From: Petrotoga mobilis SJ95
GTDB lineage: Bacteria > Thermotogota > Thermotogae > Petrotogales > Petrotogaceae
Assembly (NCBI RefSeq): GCF_000018605.1
Contig: NC_010003.1
Span: 310,001 to 374,000, forward strand
Reading direction: 5' to 3'
Length of the DNA stretch: 64,000 nucleotides
Below, in pieces: positions 1-7,552 of the stretch (the first letter of the stretch is position 1; every line of letters starts with the position of its first letter). Below the pieces are notes generated by a model. It did no database searches. It was not told where the DNA came from and was given only the letters and a program-made list of their open reading frames with translations. The position numbers and the translations under genes are program-made.

Positions 1-336
1 GTAAATGAATTTCCCCAATTGATTAGGAAAACTTGCCGGATACCAAAGAATGAAAAAAGATATAAAGACCAAAAATGTTCCTGCCAACAAGTAAGGTCTT
101 CTTCTGCCAAACCTAGTTCTTGTATTATCTGTAATGAATCCCATCAAAGGATCTGTAACGGCATCCCAAATCTTACCAATCAAAAGAATGGGAGCAATAT
201 ACTGCATTTTCAGACCAATGACATCAGTAAGGAAGATAGCGTAGAAAAAATTTATTATATTGAAAGCACCACCACCAAAAATATCCCCCGACGCATAGAA
301 CAACTTAGTTTTCAAAGGTAGTTTTTCACTTTTCAC
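1..336 (-). CDS. GPH-family sugar:cation symporter, N-terminal part (cut by window edge)
   Basis: The minus strand reads from a GTG at 336 with an AAGGAG site eight bases upstream, and runs off the left edge, so about 112 residues are visible. The translation contains LFYASGDIFGGGAFN, a first membrane segment, then GKIWDAVTDPLMGFITDNT and RFGRRRPYLL. This spacing of an Asp-rich 'DAxTDPxxG' helix followed by an 'RxGRRRP' cytoplasmic loop is typical of the glycoside-pentoside-hexuronide (MelB/UidB/XynB) transporters, which import glycosides or oligosaccharides with Na+ or H+. The substrate cannot be read from this fragment. It lies immediately downstream of the 39-bp direct repeat copy at 380..418, so it is the first gene outside the efflux module. 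The family call is firm; the substrate is unknown. Confidence 0.85.
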   Translation of the reverse strand, partial: MKSEKLPLKTKLFYASGDIFGGGAFNIINFFYAIFLTDVIGLKMQYIAPILLIGKIWDAVTDPLMGFITDNTRTRFGRRRPYLLAGTFLVFISFFILWYPASFPNQLGKFIY

Positions 337-379
337 TTTTCCATCTCCTTTATGGAATTAATAAGAAAAGATTTTTAAA

Positions 380-418
380 CCTTAATTACCCAATTTAAAT
401 AAGTTCTTTATCTCCTGG
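380..418. repeat. 39-bp direct repeat, copy 1 (duplicate of the SNF2 gene 3' end)
   Basis: This stretch is base-for-base identical to 4011..4049, where it forms the last 12 codons plus stop of the SNF2 helicase gene. Read on the minus strand it encodes QEIKNLFKLGN and a stop, with no helicase gene attached. Both copies have the same orientation and bracket the ABC/MFS efflux module. Similarity continues a few bases to the left of each copy with one mismatch, then stops. Confidence 0.9.
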
Positions 419-437
419 ATCGAAGAATAATTTACAT

Positions 438-1202
438 TTAATAATCTGTGTTAAGACCCACCAATTTGGTTTTGTTGTATATAATCTTGAAGATAATTAT
501 CCCCAAGAATAGATAAAAGAAGCTGTTCAGACAAAGTGTTAAAATCTGTAATGGCGAGACTGCTCGATTCTCAAGGATATTTGTTGAAATCATTATTCCT
601 TGTGTTAGTGGAAGACTTTTGCTAACAATTTGAAAAATTTTGGGCATTGCATTTACGTTTATTATTGTTCCTGTAAAAAATAAAAGAAAGTACGATATTA
701 TGCCTTCAAATGATGCGGTTTTAGTGTATCTGAGTGTCAAAGCTGCCAAGAATAACCCAAATCCTGAAAGTCCAATTAAAGTTATGATGAGAATAGGAAT
801 TATTCTTATATCGAATTTTAATTGAATAGGTAAAGTAAGTTTCACCAACAACAAAAGAAAAACAACTTGAATAGATGAGAATATCAACCATATGAATGTT
901 TTTATTAAGCATAAAAACTCGACATTAACAGGCTTTAAAAGAAGCTGCTCGAAAGTCCCAGCCTGTTTTTCAAACGATATGGAAACTGAGGATTCACTTA
1001 TTATATTAGAAGCGAAATACCAGCATAAAAATCCTATGTAGAAACCTTCACTTAAATTACCTGTGTTTCTGAAACCTAGGAAAAATCCGGCAAATAATAT
1101 GTAGGTCACCACTAAGCTTACTATGTGATCAGGATAATAGGTTCTAAATTCGATAAGGTATTTCCCAAATTCAGCTTTTATTGTTTTAAATATTTTGACC
1201 AT
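438..1202 (-). CDS. ABC-2 type exporter permease
   Basis: This 254-residue integral membrane protein has about six hydrophobic segments, starting near residues 25-45 after a short amphipathic N-terminus. This is the size and layout of an ABC-2 permease of the DrrB/NodJ kind. A cytoplasmic stretch (EKQAGTFEQLLLKPV, about residues 78-92) resembles the coupling region just after the second segment in this family. The start overlaps the 3' end of the ATPase gene by 17 bp, so the two are translationally coupled and form one exporter with a fused-domain-free architecture. The cargo cannot be deduced; drugs, lipids or polysaccharide are the family's usual substrates. The stop codon lies 20 bp from the stranded SNF2 3'-end repeat, so this gene ends the efflux module. 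Confidence 0.85.
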   Translation of the reverse strand: MVKIFKTIKAEFGKYLIEFRTYYPDHIVSLVVTYILFAGFFLGFRNTGNLSEGFYIGFLCWYFASNIISESSVSISFEKQAGTFEQLLLKPVNVEFLCLIKTFIWLIFSSIQVVFLLLLVKLTLPIQLKFDIRIIPILIITLIGLSGFGLFLAALTLRYTKTASFEGIISYFLLFFTGTIINVNAMPKIFQIVSKSLPLTQGIMISTNILENRAVSPLQILTLCLNSFFYLFLGIIIFKIIYNKTKLVGLNTDY

Positions 1203-2148
1203 CCCCTTGATTTTTTAAAAACATATAGATAATCTCCTCCAAATCGGTTTCTATTTTGAAGAATTCTGTTATTTTAATTCCATCGTTTATCATTGATTTT
1301 AAAAAATTTTGCTGCATGGTACAGTAATCTGTGTAGAATTCTATTTCTGTGTAACTTTCATTTCTTGTGTGATTTCCTATCGTCAATCCATCAAAATACT
1401 TATCGATTTGTTTTTTAGTGAAATCTCCTTCTATTTTTAGTAGATATTTATTTTTTGAATACATACTTTTTAGCTTATCAATAGTATCAAGGAAATGAAT
1501 TTTTGAATCTTTGAGAAGCAATACCCTATCAGCGGTTTTTTCGATAACATCCATTTGGTGAGATGTCAATATTATTGTTACTCCTTCATTTTTGGAAAGC
1601 TGTTTGAGTTTATCAATTATATCGAGTTTTGACACAACATCGAGGCCAAGTGTAGGCTCATCGAGAAATAGTATTTTTGGCTGATGAATCAACGAAATTA
1701 TTATGGAGAGCTTCTGCTGCATCCCAAGAGAGAATTGTCCAACCTTTTTGTCCTTGTCATCTATTAGCTCAAAAAATTCAAGTAATTCATAGCCTTTTTT
1801 CTTTATGTATCCATCTTTTAAGCCATACAATCTTCCGAAATAAAAGATATTCTCTAACGAAGAAAGAAACCAATATGTGTTTCTATTCCCTTCAAGAACA
1901 CACCCTATCTCCTTATAGTATTTTTCACCAATTTTTGCGATATTCTTTCCTTTGTAGTATATACTCCCGTTGTTTGGATTTAATAATTTTGTCATTAACT
2001 TTATAAGGGTTGTTTTTCCAGCGCCATTCGGCCCAAGAATGCTGAAAATTTCCCCTTCTTTTACCTCAAAATCAATTGAGTTTAAAACAATATGTTCTTT
2101 TTTCCCATTTTTAAAGCTTTTTGTAAGATTTTCTGCTTTTAGTATCAT
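1186..2148 (-). CDS. ABC exporter ATP-binding protein (DrrA/CcmA type)
   Basis: The 320 residues carry a complete nucleotide-binding domain: Walker A GPNGAGKTT at about 39-47, signature FSLGMQQKL at about 138-146, Walker B ILFLDEPTLGLD at about 160, and the H-loop in LTSHQMD near 197. A C-terminal extension of roughly 90 residues is typical of the DrrA-like ATPases that pair with ABC-2 permeases. The permease gene overlaps its 3' end. The signature is LSLGM-like rather than LSGGQ, which is common in this subfamily. Energising export is the expected role; the substrate is not visible. The gene lies downstream of the MFS pump in the same direction, 220 bp away, with its own probable promoter in between. 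Confidence 0.92.
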   Translation of the reverse strand: MILKAENLTKSFKNGKKEHIVLNSIDFEVKEGEIFSILGPNGAGKTTLIKLMTKLLNPNNGSIYYKGKNIAKIGEKYYKEIGCVLEGNRNTYWFLSSLENIFYFGRLYGLKDGYIKKKGYELLEFFELIDDKDKKVGQFSLGMQQKLSIIISLIHQPKILFLDEPTLGLDVVSKLDIIDKLKQLSKNEGVTIILTSHQMDVIEKTADRVLLLKDSKIHFLDTIDKLKSMYSKNKYLLKIEGDFTKKQIDKYFDGLTIGNHTRNESYTEIEFYTDYCTMQQNFLKSMINDGIKITEFFKIETDLEEIIYMFLKNQGDGQNI

Positions 2149-2299
2149 TCTTGATTTCCCTTATTAAAATTTTCTATGATTAAGGCTATGGTATAACTAA
2201 TCTAACTTTCTGTTTAGCAGAAACTTATTTTCAGTATACTTTTATTTTAGTAAGTGCACATAGTAAAATTGAGAAATAAATAAACTTTTTTGCGAATAA

Positions 2300-2329
2300 A
2301 TTATATAACAGTCAACTAAAAAAAAGCAA
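2300..2329 (-). promoter_or_regulatory. Probable promoter for the ABC exporter genes
   Basis: The minus strand shows TTGCTT (2329..2324), an 18-base spacer and TATAAT (2305..2300), which is a reasonable sigma-70-type match upstream of the ATPase start at 2148. The transcript would have a leader of roughly 145 bases in which no further structure was recognised. Confidence 0.45.
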
Positions 2330-2367
2330 ATCAATTTCAAAGCCGTACCTTCCTTTACGTTTCCCAC

Positions 2368-3639
2368 TCAATCCTCCTTCTTACACATTCGCTCTTTTGG
2401 TTTTGCTAGGTCTTTTAAAATAGAGGCTGATAAAAAGTACATTAAGAAAAATCCTCCTGCTGATAATATTAATGTCCAGTAAATAGGATAAAAATCATTC
2501 ATAATTCCATATATCATCTGTCCAAGAGGAATAGAGATAGTAGCAAGAAGATTGACTATGGAGATAACCCTTCCCAAAAATTTAATTGAGACTAATGTTT
2601 TAAACATAACTGATGATGCGATATTCATAATTTCTATTATGGCAACAATTATACCGCTAGCTATGCATAAAATAATTATCGTTGAAAGTTGACCGAGAAT
2701 TTGAAAGTAATTGAAAATGACAATGGTGGCTAAGACTGTAAAACCAATAGTAATTCCGAAGATTAAGGGAGGTAATAAATTAGCGGCGTCTTCTTTTTTT
2801 AGTAATTTCATGGCTATAAATGGAGCTATTAAAACCATCACCGATAAAATAGCCTCGTAACCACCAAATACTATATCAGAGACATTCAATTTATTTCTTA
2901 AAAAAAACACTAAGCTTATGTTGAAAGCCGAGGTCAGGAAAAAGTTTGTCAGTGGAGCGAGGATTACTAATTTTCTTAAGAATGGTTCTTTTTTTACAAG
3001 GTTAACCCCATCTAAAAAATCTTTCCAAATTGTATTTTTAACGTTTTCTTCACCATCTTTAATATCCTGAGTATGCATAAAAAGAAGAAGTACAGATCCA
3101 AAGAATGATATAACACCTGCCATTATTAGTCCTACACCTATTCCAATGGTGGCATAGAACGTTGCTGCTAAAAGAGGACCAATAATCCCTACTATCCCTT
3201 CATCAATATCCGCAAAAGAAGTTGCTACACCTATTTCTTCTTTTTTTACTATAAGGGGTATTATTCCAACGGATGAGCTGCTGTAAAATGTTTCAAATGT
3301 TTCCAATAATATGACTAATACATAGATTATCCAAATAGTTAAAATAATTCCTGATTCGTGAAGTATTCCAAATAAAGCTATTGTGATTCCTGAACATAGC
3401 CCTAACAAAAACATCCAGTTTTTTCTGTCGAAACGATCTCCAAAAACTCCTGCGATGGGAGAAAATAACAATCTTGGGAAGATGGTTATGGATAGCATAG
3501 TTGCAAAAAGAGTAGCAGAACCTGTTGTATCCAAAACGTACAATGAAAGCATAAATTGAACAATGTTGCTTGCTGCCATAGTAAAAGCACTGCTAAACCA
3601 ATAGAGCATATAATTCCTGTTGTGAAATAATTCTTTCAA
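2368..3639 (-). CDS. MFS efflux transporter (DHA3/Mef-like)
   Basis: The 423 residues form about 12 hydrophobic segments with the loop-2 motif GDRFDRKN at about 62-69, as in the DHA3 group of the major facilitator superfamily (MefA-like macrolide pumps and relatives). The start is TTG at 3639, preceded at seven bases by a strong AGGAGG site. The 370-bp space upstream holds a short leader frame and hairpins, an arrangement typical of inducible resistance genes. The gene lies inside the module flanked by 39-bp repeats, with the ABC exporter downstream. Drug export is inferred from family and context; the substrate is not known. A general permease of the same family is the main alternative. Confidence 0.85.
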   Translation of the reverse strand: MKELFHNRNYMLYWFSSAFTMAASNIVQFMLSLYVLDTTGSATLFATMLSITIFPRLLFSPIAGVFGDRFDRKNWMFLLGLCSGITIALFGILHESGIILTIWIIYVLVILLETFETFYSSSSVGIIPLIVKKEEIGVATSFADIDEGIVGIIGPLLAATFYATIGIGVGLIMAGVISFFGSVLLLFMHTQDIKDGEENVKNTIWKDFLDGVNLVKKEPFLRKLVILAPLTNFFLTSAFNISLVFFLRNKLNVSDIVFGGYEAILSVMVLIAPFIAMKLLKKEDAANLLPPLIFGITIGFTVLATIVIFNYFQILGQLSTIIILCIASGIIVAIIEIMNIASSVMFKTLVSIKFLGRVISIVNLLATISIPLGQMIYGIMNDFYPIYWTLILSAGGFFLMYFLSASILKDLAKPKERMCKKED

Positions 3640-3645
3640 CTTTTA

Positions 3646-3857
3646 GACCTCCTAAAAAGTGAGTGTATAAAAAATTGAGTAACTTTTTATATCCCATCGG
3701 ATCTTAAAAAGAGACTCATCTTTTTAGAAAGGTCTATTTTTTACAAACCGAAGGGATAGCCGACTTTCGAATATTTGCTATTAGTACACATAATATATTC
3801 ATATTCAGCATAGAACCACCCCTTTTCGGTTTTTTATTCAAACTTAGATATATTATA
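3646..3857 (-). promoter_or_regulatory. Attenuator-like leader of the MFS gene
   Basis: On the minus strand a TATAAT (3857..3852) is followed by a short frame (3811..3734). Two ten-base arms that pair at 9 of 10 positions come next (3757..3748 with 3700..3691). The first arm lies inside the short frame and the outer stem encloses an inner hairpin (3727..3703). A further inverted repeat (3688..3682 with 3660..3654) sits directly beside the pump's AGGAGG site. This layout suits control by ribosome position on the leader, either by transcriptional or translational attenuation. No -35 element was recognised. The function is inference. Confidence 0.55.
3734..3811 (-). CDS. Putative 25-residue leader peptide upstream of the MFS pump
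   Basis: A 25-codon frame starts at ATG 3811 behind AGGGGTGG and reads MLNMNILCVLIANIRKSAIP then SVCKK before TAG. It has a hydrophobic first half and a basic end, like leader peptides of inducible erm and cat resistance genes. There is no sequence identity claim. Its final codons overlap one arm of the outer stem described for the leader region, so a ribosome stalled in its 3' half would disrupt that pairing. No homologue is recognised. It could also be a chance frame; the good ribosome site and overlap with the stem are the arguments for it. Confidence 0.5.
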   Translation of the reverse strand: MLNMNILCVLIANIRKSAIPSVCKK

Positions 3858-3974
3858 CAACTTTTTTCCTTACGAGCTTATTTTAGATTTTATTTCCTCT
3901 AACGTTTCTGTAGCAATTCTTTTCGGCACAAAAAAACTCACATTTTGTACTCTTTGCAATTAGCACTACCCAAT

Positions 3975-3996
3975 CCACACTTTTTGGAAGAGAACC
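3975..3996 (-). mobile_element. Stranded terminal inverted repeat of an ISL3-type element
   Basis: These 22 bases are the exact reverse complement of the first 22 bases of the complete ISL3 element at 11204. Beyond that the two diverge, although a GGGTAG block recurs four bases further on. No transposase or opposite end is present nearby. It is the relic of an IS end located 14 bp from the 39-bp repeat copy at 4011, inside the module boundary. It marks past IS activity at this edge. Confidence 0.75.
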
Positions 3997-4010
3997 AAAA
4001 AAGTTTTAAG

Positions 4011-4049
4011 CCTTAATTACCCAATTTAAATAAGTTCTTTATCTCCTGG
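4011..4049. repeat. 39-bp direct repeat, copy 2 (within the SNF2 gene 3' end)
   Basis: This copy includes the stop codon and last 12 codons of the SNF2 helicase gene and is identical to 380..418. With copy 1 it delimits an approximately 3.6-kb segment that contains the MFS pump, its leader and the ABC exporter. Confidence 0.9.
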
Positions 4050-7000
4050 TTGGATAACTCAGTTATCCAACTTTCTCCCGTTTTTATGATATTTTCAGAT
4101 AACTCTTTCTTTTTTTCTAACATCTCGTTTATTTTCTCTTCAAATGTTTCTAAGGTGATGAATCTGTGAACTATCACGTCTTTTGTTTGACCAATCCTGA
4201 AAGTTCTATCGGTTGCCTGACTTTCCACTGCCGGGTTCCACCAGAGGTCATAATGTATAACGTGGTTTGCCGCAGTTAAATTTAATCCAGTGCCCCCAGC
4301 TTTTAAAGACAGTATCATAATTGGATATCTATGCTTTGTTTGAAAGTCGTTTATCATTTTGTCTCTCTTTTTTCTGTTGAGCCCTCCATGAAAAAATAGA
4401 GGTTCTATCTTAATGTTATCTGCAAGTATCTTCGTTAATATATCTCCCATCTCTTTGTATTGTGTGAAAAGTACTACTTTTTCGTTGTTGTCTACAATAT
4501 TTTGAAGTAGATCCAATAATTTTTCTGTTTTACCAGAATCATCCGGTAAAGGAACTCCTTTTTTAGTGTAGTTAACAGGATGATTGCAGATCTGTTTGAG
4601 TGAGGTCAACATTTTAAGTATTAATCCTTTTCTTTGTATGCCGTCAGCTTCCATCTTTTCCAACTCTTCTTCTACGTGTTCAACAACTTCTTTGTAAAGT
4701 GCAATTTGTGATGGCTTTAAGTATACATATTCGTCGTATGTGAACTTTTCTGGAAGGTCTTTAATGATATTTTTATCAGTTTTAATTCTTCTTATCAAGA
4801 ATGGATTTATTAAACTTTGTAATCTTTTGGTTGCCGTTGTATCCCCATATTTTTCAATAGGTTTAGCGAAGGTTTCTATAAAACGATTCTTCCCACCTAA
4901 ATATCCAGACATAAGGAAATCGTATAAGCTCCATAATTCGGTTAATCTGTTTTCTATGGGGGTCCCTGTCATTGCGATCCTCTTTGGAGCGTAGAGGGCT
5001 TTTACCGCTTTGGTTTGTTGTGTATCCGAATTTTTTATGTTTTGTGCTTCGTCTACAACAACCATTGAAAATTCTTTTTTCGTTAGAAATTCAACGTCGT
5101 TTCTCACAACACTGTATGTCGTTATAATTACATCAGAATTATCCTCAAACTTCCTATCACTTCCATGGTAAATGCTTACATTCAAAGTAGGTGCAAATTT
5201 TTCACACTCTTTGTACCAATTTCCAACAAGTGTCGTTGGACAAACCACTAAAACCGGATTCTCTAAAGCTTTTTCTTCTTTCATTTTGAGAATTACAGAA
5301 ATAACTTGGATCGTTTTACCCAAACCCATATCATCTGCTATACAGACGTTGAAACCTTTTTCTAAATTCGTGTACAACCATCTGAATCCAGTTTTCTGAT
5401 AATGCCTTAACTCCGCATTAAGATTTTTTGGTAACCTTACTGGAGAAACTTTTCTCAACTCTTCTAAAAACTTTTGCAGGTTGTTATCCAATATCACGGG
5501 AAGAACGTTCATCTCTTGTGAAAGTATAACTTTCAAAGTTTCAAAGTCTGAGGTTAAGTTTATATTCTTGACCTTTTCCATGATAGCTTCAAACTCGTTG
5601 GCACCTAAAAACACGTAATTTTCTTTTATCTTAACTATCCCTTTTGATTTTTTTGCCAATTTTTCGAACTCTTCAAGTGAAATTTCTGAATCTCCTATGA
5701 GTACGGTGTAATTGAATCGTATGAGCTTGGACAAAGATAAAAAGGATACGTGACTGCCTGTAGAGTTTGCTTTTAAAACGAGTTTTGGCCTTGAAACCTT
5801 TTGAAGTCCTTTTGGAGCTAGTATTTCAACGTTCAGGAGTTTCAATATGGGCATGGCATTTATCATTATTTCAGATAATTGTTGGGTGTTGACCATTATT
5901 TTAGAACTTTTCTTCTTTAAAAACTCACCAAAGAATTCCGCGTATTTTGCAATGGTTACTATCTCTTTCAAGACCTCTGACTTTCCATCTTCTTGGCTCT
6001 CAAAGAAAGTTTTTATATCTTGGTAAGTATCAAAAGGCTCATCTTTTCTGTAGATATCGAGTGATAGGTTGAAAAACAACTCTCCCATATCCTCTATACT
6101 AATAACCAATTGATACTTGCTTTGCCTCAAAAGTAAAGGTTCAAGATAGTTCTTTATACTTTCGTAGGTTCTTTTTTCTTCAAACTTTTGGGCGGTGTAA
6201 ACTTTAGATTCAAAGAACACATCGGTTATTTTATTCTTTACATCCGATTTGTAATACTTTTTTATGAGATATTTGATGTACTGGGATACAAGGTACTCAA
6301 CGATCTTGTCCCTTTTCATGTACTGACCTTTTTCGTTGATTACTAGACCCCCAGGAACAATAGAATTCAAATAATTAACGTAATCCCTTATATAATCGTT
6401 AAAGTAAACAGGTGAGTAATCGATAACGAATTCTTCTTCGTTAATCTTTTGTGGAGTAGGAATGAATGCCTTCATGTCGATAAGCCTGTATACGAAAGAA
6501 ACCAATCTTTTTAAAAATAGTGATGCTTCACTGTCCTCATCGGTTTCTACAAGAGGTATCGATCCAAATAAATCGAACAAATCTTCATAATACACAGTAT
6601 AATGGCTTTTTTCTTTTTTACATTTTAATTCTTCTAGCGGTTCACCATCTAAAATAATATTGGGAGTAATGGGAGAATAAACAAATTTTATTTCTGTCTC
6701 TTTGAAATATGGGTTAAACTCTTCATCTACCCTTCCATCTTCTTCATTTATAGCTTTCGATAACTGATTGTACATCCTCAACAGAAGGTTTTTAAAGTTT
6801 TTCCCATCGTAAAAATACGCCTCGTCGGGTAGTAGGTTTATAACCTTTTCTATTTCATATTTTTCATACGAAGGGTCTGGTTGTTCCATCGGTTTGGAAG
6901 GTTCTTCTTTTTTATCTGTAAATATAGAATCAGAAGTTTTTTCTGTCTCTTTAGCGATTTCTATCAAATCTTTCTTTTTCATGCCGTGCATTTCAAAGAT

Positions 7001-7471
7001 CAAAAAAGGGTCCTTGTCTATCTCATCTGCTATAATATAGTAAACGGCTGCCAAATGTTTACAAGGATTTGCCCAATCGGGACATGTACAATGAGCGTTT
7101 ATCTCATTCCAACTTTTTGGGAACAACTTTATTCCCATATTTTCGGTGATATCTAAAAGTTCTTCTGGAAGGTTTCCACCAATTAACATCGCAGAAAGGT
7201 CTAATCTTTCATTTAGTACCTTTTTGATTTTTTCTTTCTCTTCTTCCGTAAATGAAGGTAAAGCGATTTTTTCTCTGTACGGATTTGGTCTCGTACCTTG
7301 AACCCTTGCTGATATTACAGAGTTTTTTTGAATTTTAATCTCCAAAACCGCCCCTTTTTTTGCGTAATTTCTACCGCGGGGCAACCTGTTAGTGTCCCTG
7401 TCAATATTTTCTAAGGCCTCTACCCATTTTTTGCCCCACCAACTTTTTCCAAAAATGTATTTTCCTCCCAT
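4013..7471 (-). CDS. SNF2-family DNA translocase/helicase with SWIM zinc finger
   Basis: This is a 1152-residue protein. A SWIM finger (C128, C130, C137, H139 in HCTCPDWANPCKH) sits in the N-terminal part. A long middle region follows, then a SNF2 ATPase: Walker A in DDMGLGKTIQ near 714, Walker B as VVDEAQN near 805, and motif III MTGTPIENR. The helicase C-lobe has FFHGGLNRKKRD and the Arg-finger region QATDRTFRIGQT. Such bacterial SWIM-SNF2 proteins (RapA/HepA-like) are thought to remodel protein-DNA or RNA polymerase complexes; the exact role is unknown. The start at ATG 7471 has only a weak purine-rich ribosome site (GAAGGAAGG about 14 bases upstream). The last 12 codons are duplicated at 380..418, so its 3' end looks like an integration or recombination point. 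It is preceded by a terminator hairpin, so it is probably transcribed on its own. Confidence 0.93.
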   Translation of the reverse strand: MGGKYIFGKSWWGKKWVEALENIDRDTNRLPRGRNYAKKGAVLEIKIQKNSVISARVQGTRPNPYREKIALPSFTEEEKEKIKKVLNERLDLSAMLIGGNLPEELLDITENMGIKLFPKSWNEINAHCTCPDWANPCKHLAAVYYIIADEIDKDPFLIFEMHGMKKKDLIEIAKETEKTSDSIFTDKKEEPSKPMEQPDPSYEKYEIEKVINLLPDEAYFYDGKNFKNLLLRMYNQLSKAINEEDGRVDEEFNPYFKETEIKFVYSPITPNIILDGEPLEELKCKKEKSHYTVYYEDLFDLFGSIPLVETDEDSEASLFLKRLVSFVYRLIDMKAFIPTPQKINEEEFVIDYSPVYFNDYIRDYVNYLNSIVPGGLVINEKGQYMKRDKIVEYLVSQYIKYLIKKYYKSDVKNKITDVFFESKVYTAQKFEEKRTYESIKNYLEPLLLRQSKYQLVISIEDMGELFFNLSLDIYRKDEPFDTYQDIKTFFESQEDGKSEVLKEIVTIAKYAEFFGEFLKKKSSKIMVNTQQLSEIMINAMPILKLLNVEILAPKGLQKVSRPKLVLKANSTGSHVSFLSLSKLIRFNYTVLIGDSEISLEEFEKLAKKSKGIVKIKENYVFLGANEFEAIMEKVKNINLTSDFETLKVILSQEMNVLPVILDNNLQKFLEELRKVSPVRLPKNLNAELRHYQKTGFRWLYTNLEKGFNVCIADDMGLGKTIQVISVILKMKEEKALENPVLVVCPTTLVGNWYKECEKFAPTLNVSIYHGSDRKFEDNSDVIITTYSVVRNDVEFLTKKEFSMVVVDEAQNIKNSDTQQTKAVKALYAPKRIAMTGTPIENRLTELWSLYDFLMSGYLGGKNRFIETFAKPIEKYGDTTATKRLQSLINPFLIRRIKTDKNIIKDLPEKFTYDEYVYLKPSQIALYKEVVEHVEEELEKMEADGIQRKGLILKMLTSLKQICNHPVNYTKKGVPLPDDSGKTEKLLDLLQNIVDNNEKVVLFTQYKEMGDILTKILADNIKIEPLFFHGGLNRKKRDKMINDFQTKHRYPIMILSLKAGGTGLNLTAANHVIHYDLWWNPAVESQATDRTFRIGQTKDVIVHRFITLETFEEKINEMLEKKKELSENIIKTGESWITELSNQEIKNLFKLGN

Positions 7472-7510
7472 TTTTCTTTTTTCTGCCTTCCTTCATGAAT
7501 ACTTTTTAAG

Positions 7511-7544
7511 AAGGGATTTTGGAGGTCACTCTCCAAAATCCCTT
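7511..7544 (-). terminator. Hairpin terminator between the ABC ATPase gene and the SNF2 gene
   Basis: AAGGGATTTTGGAG and CTCCAAAATCCCTT form a perfect 14-bp stem with a six-base centre. It lies eight bases after the stop of the minus-strand ATPase gene at 7553. The T-run on the minus strand is short (CTTCTT), so termination may be moderate. Confidence 0.6.
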
Positions 7545-7552
7545 AGTATAGC

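Noticed and set aside
19-321. A 100-codon open frame on the plus strand at the left edge
   Set aside because: The opposite strand of the same stretch reads as a clear GPH-family symporter with its own ribosome site; the plus frame has no start signal or known motif.
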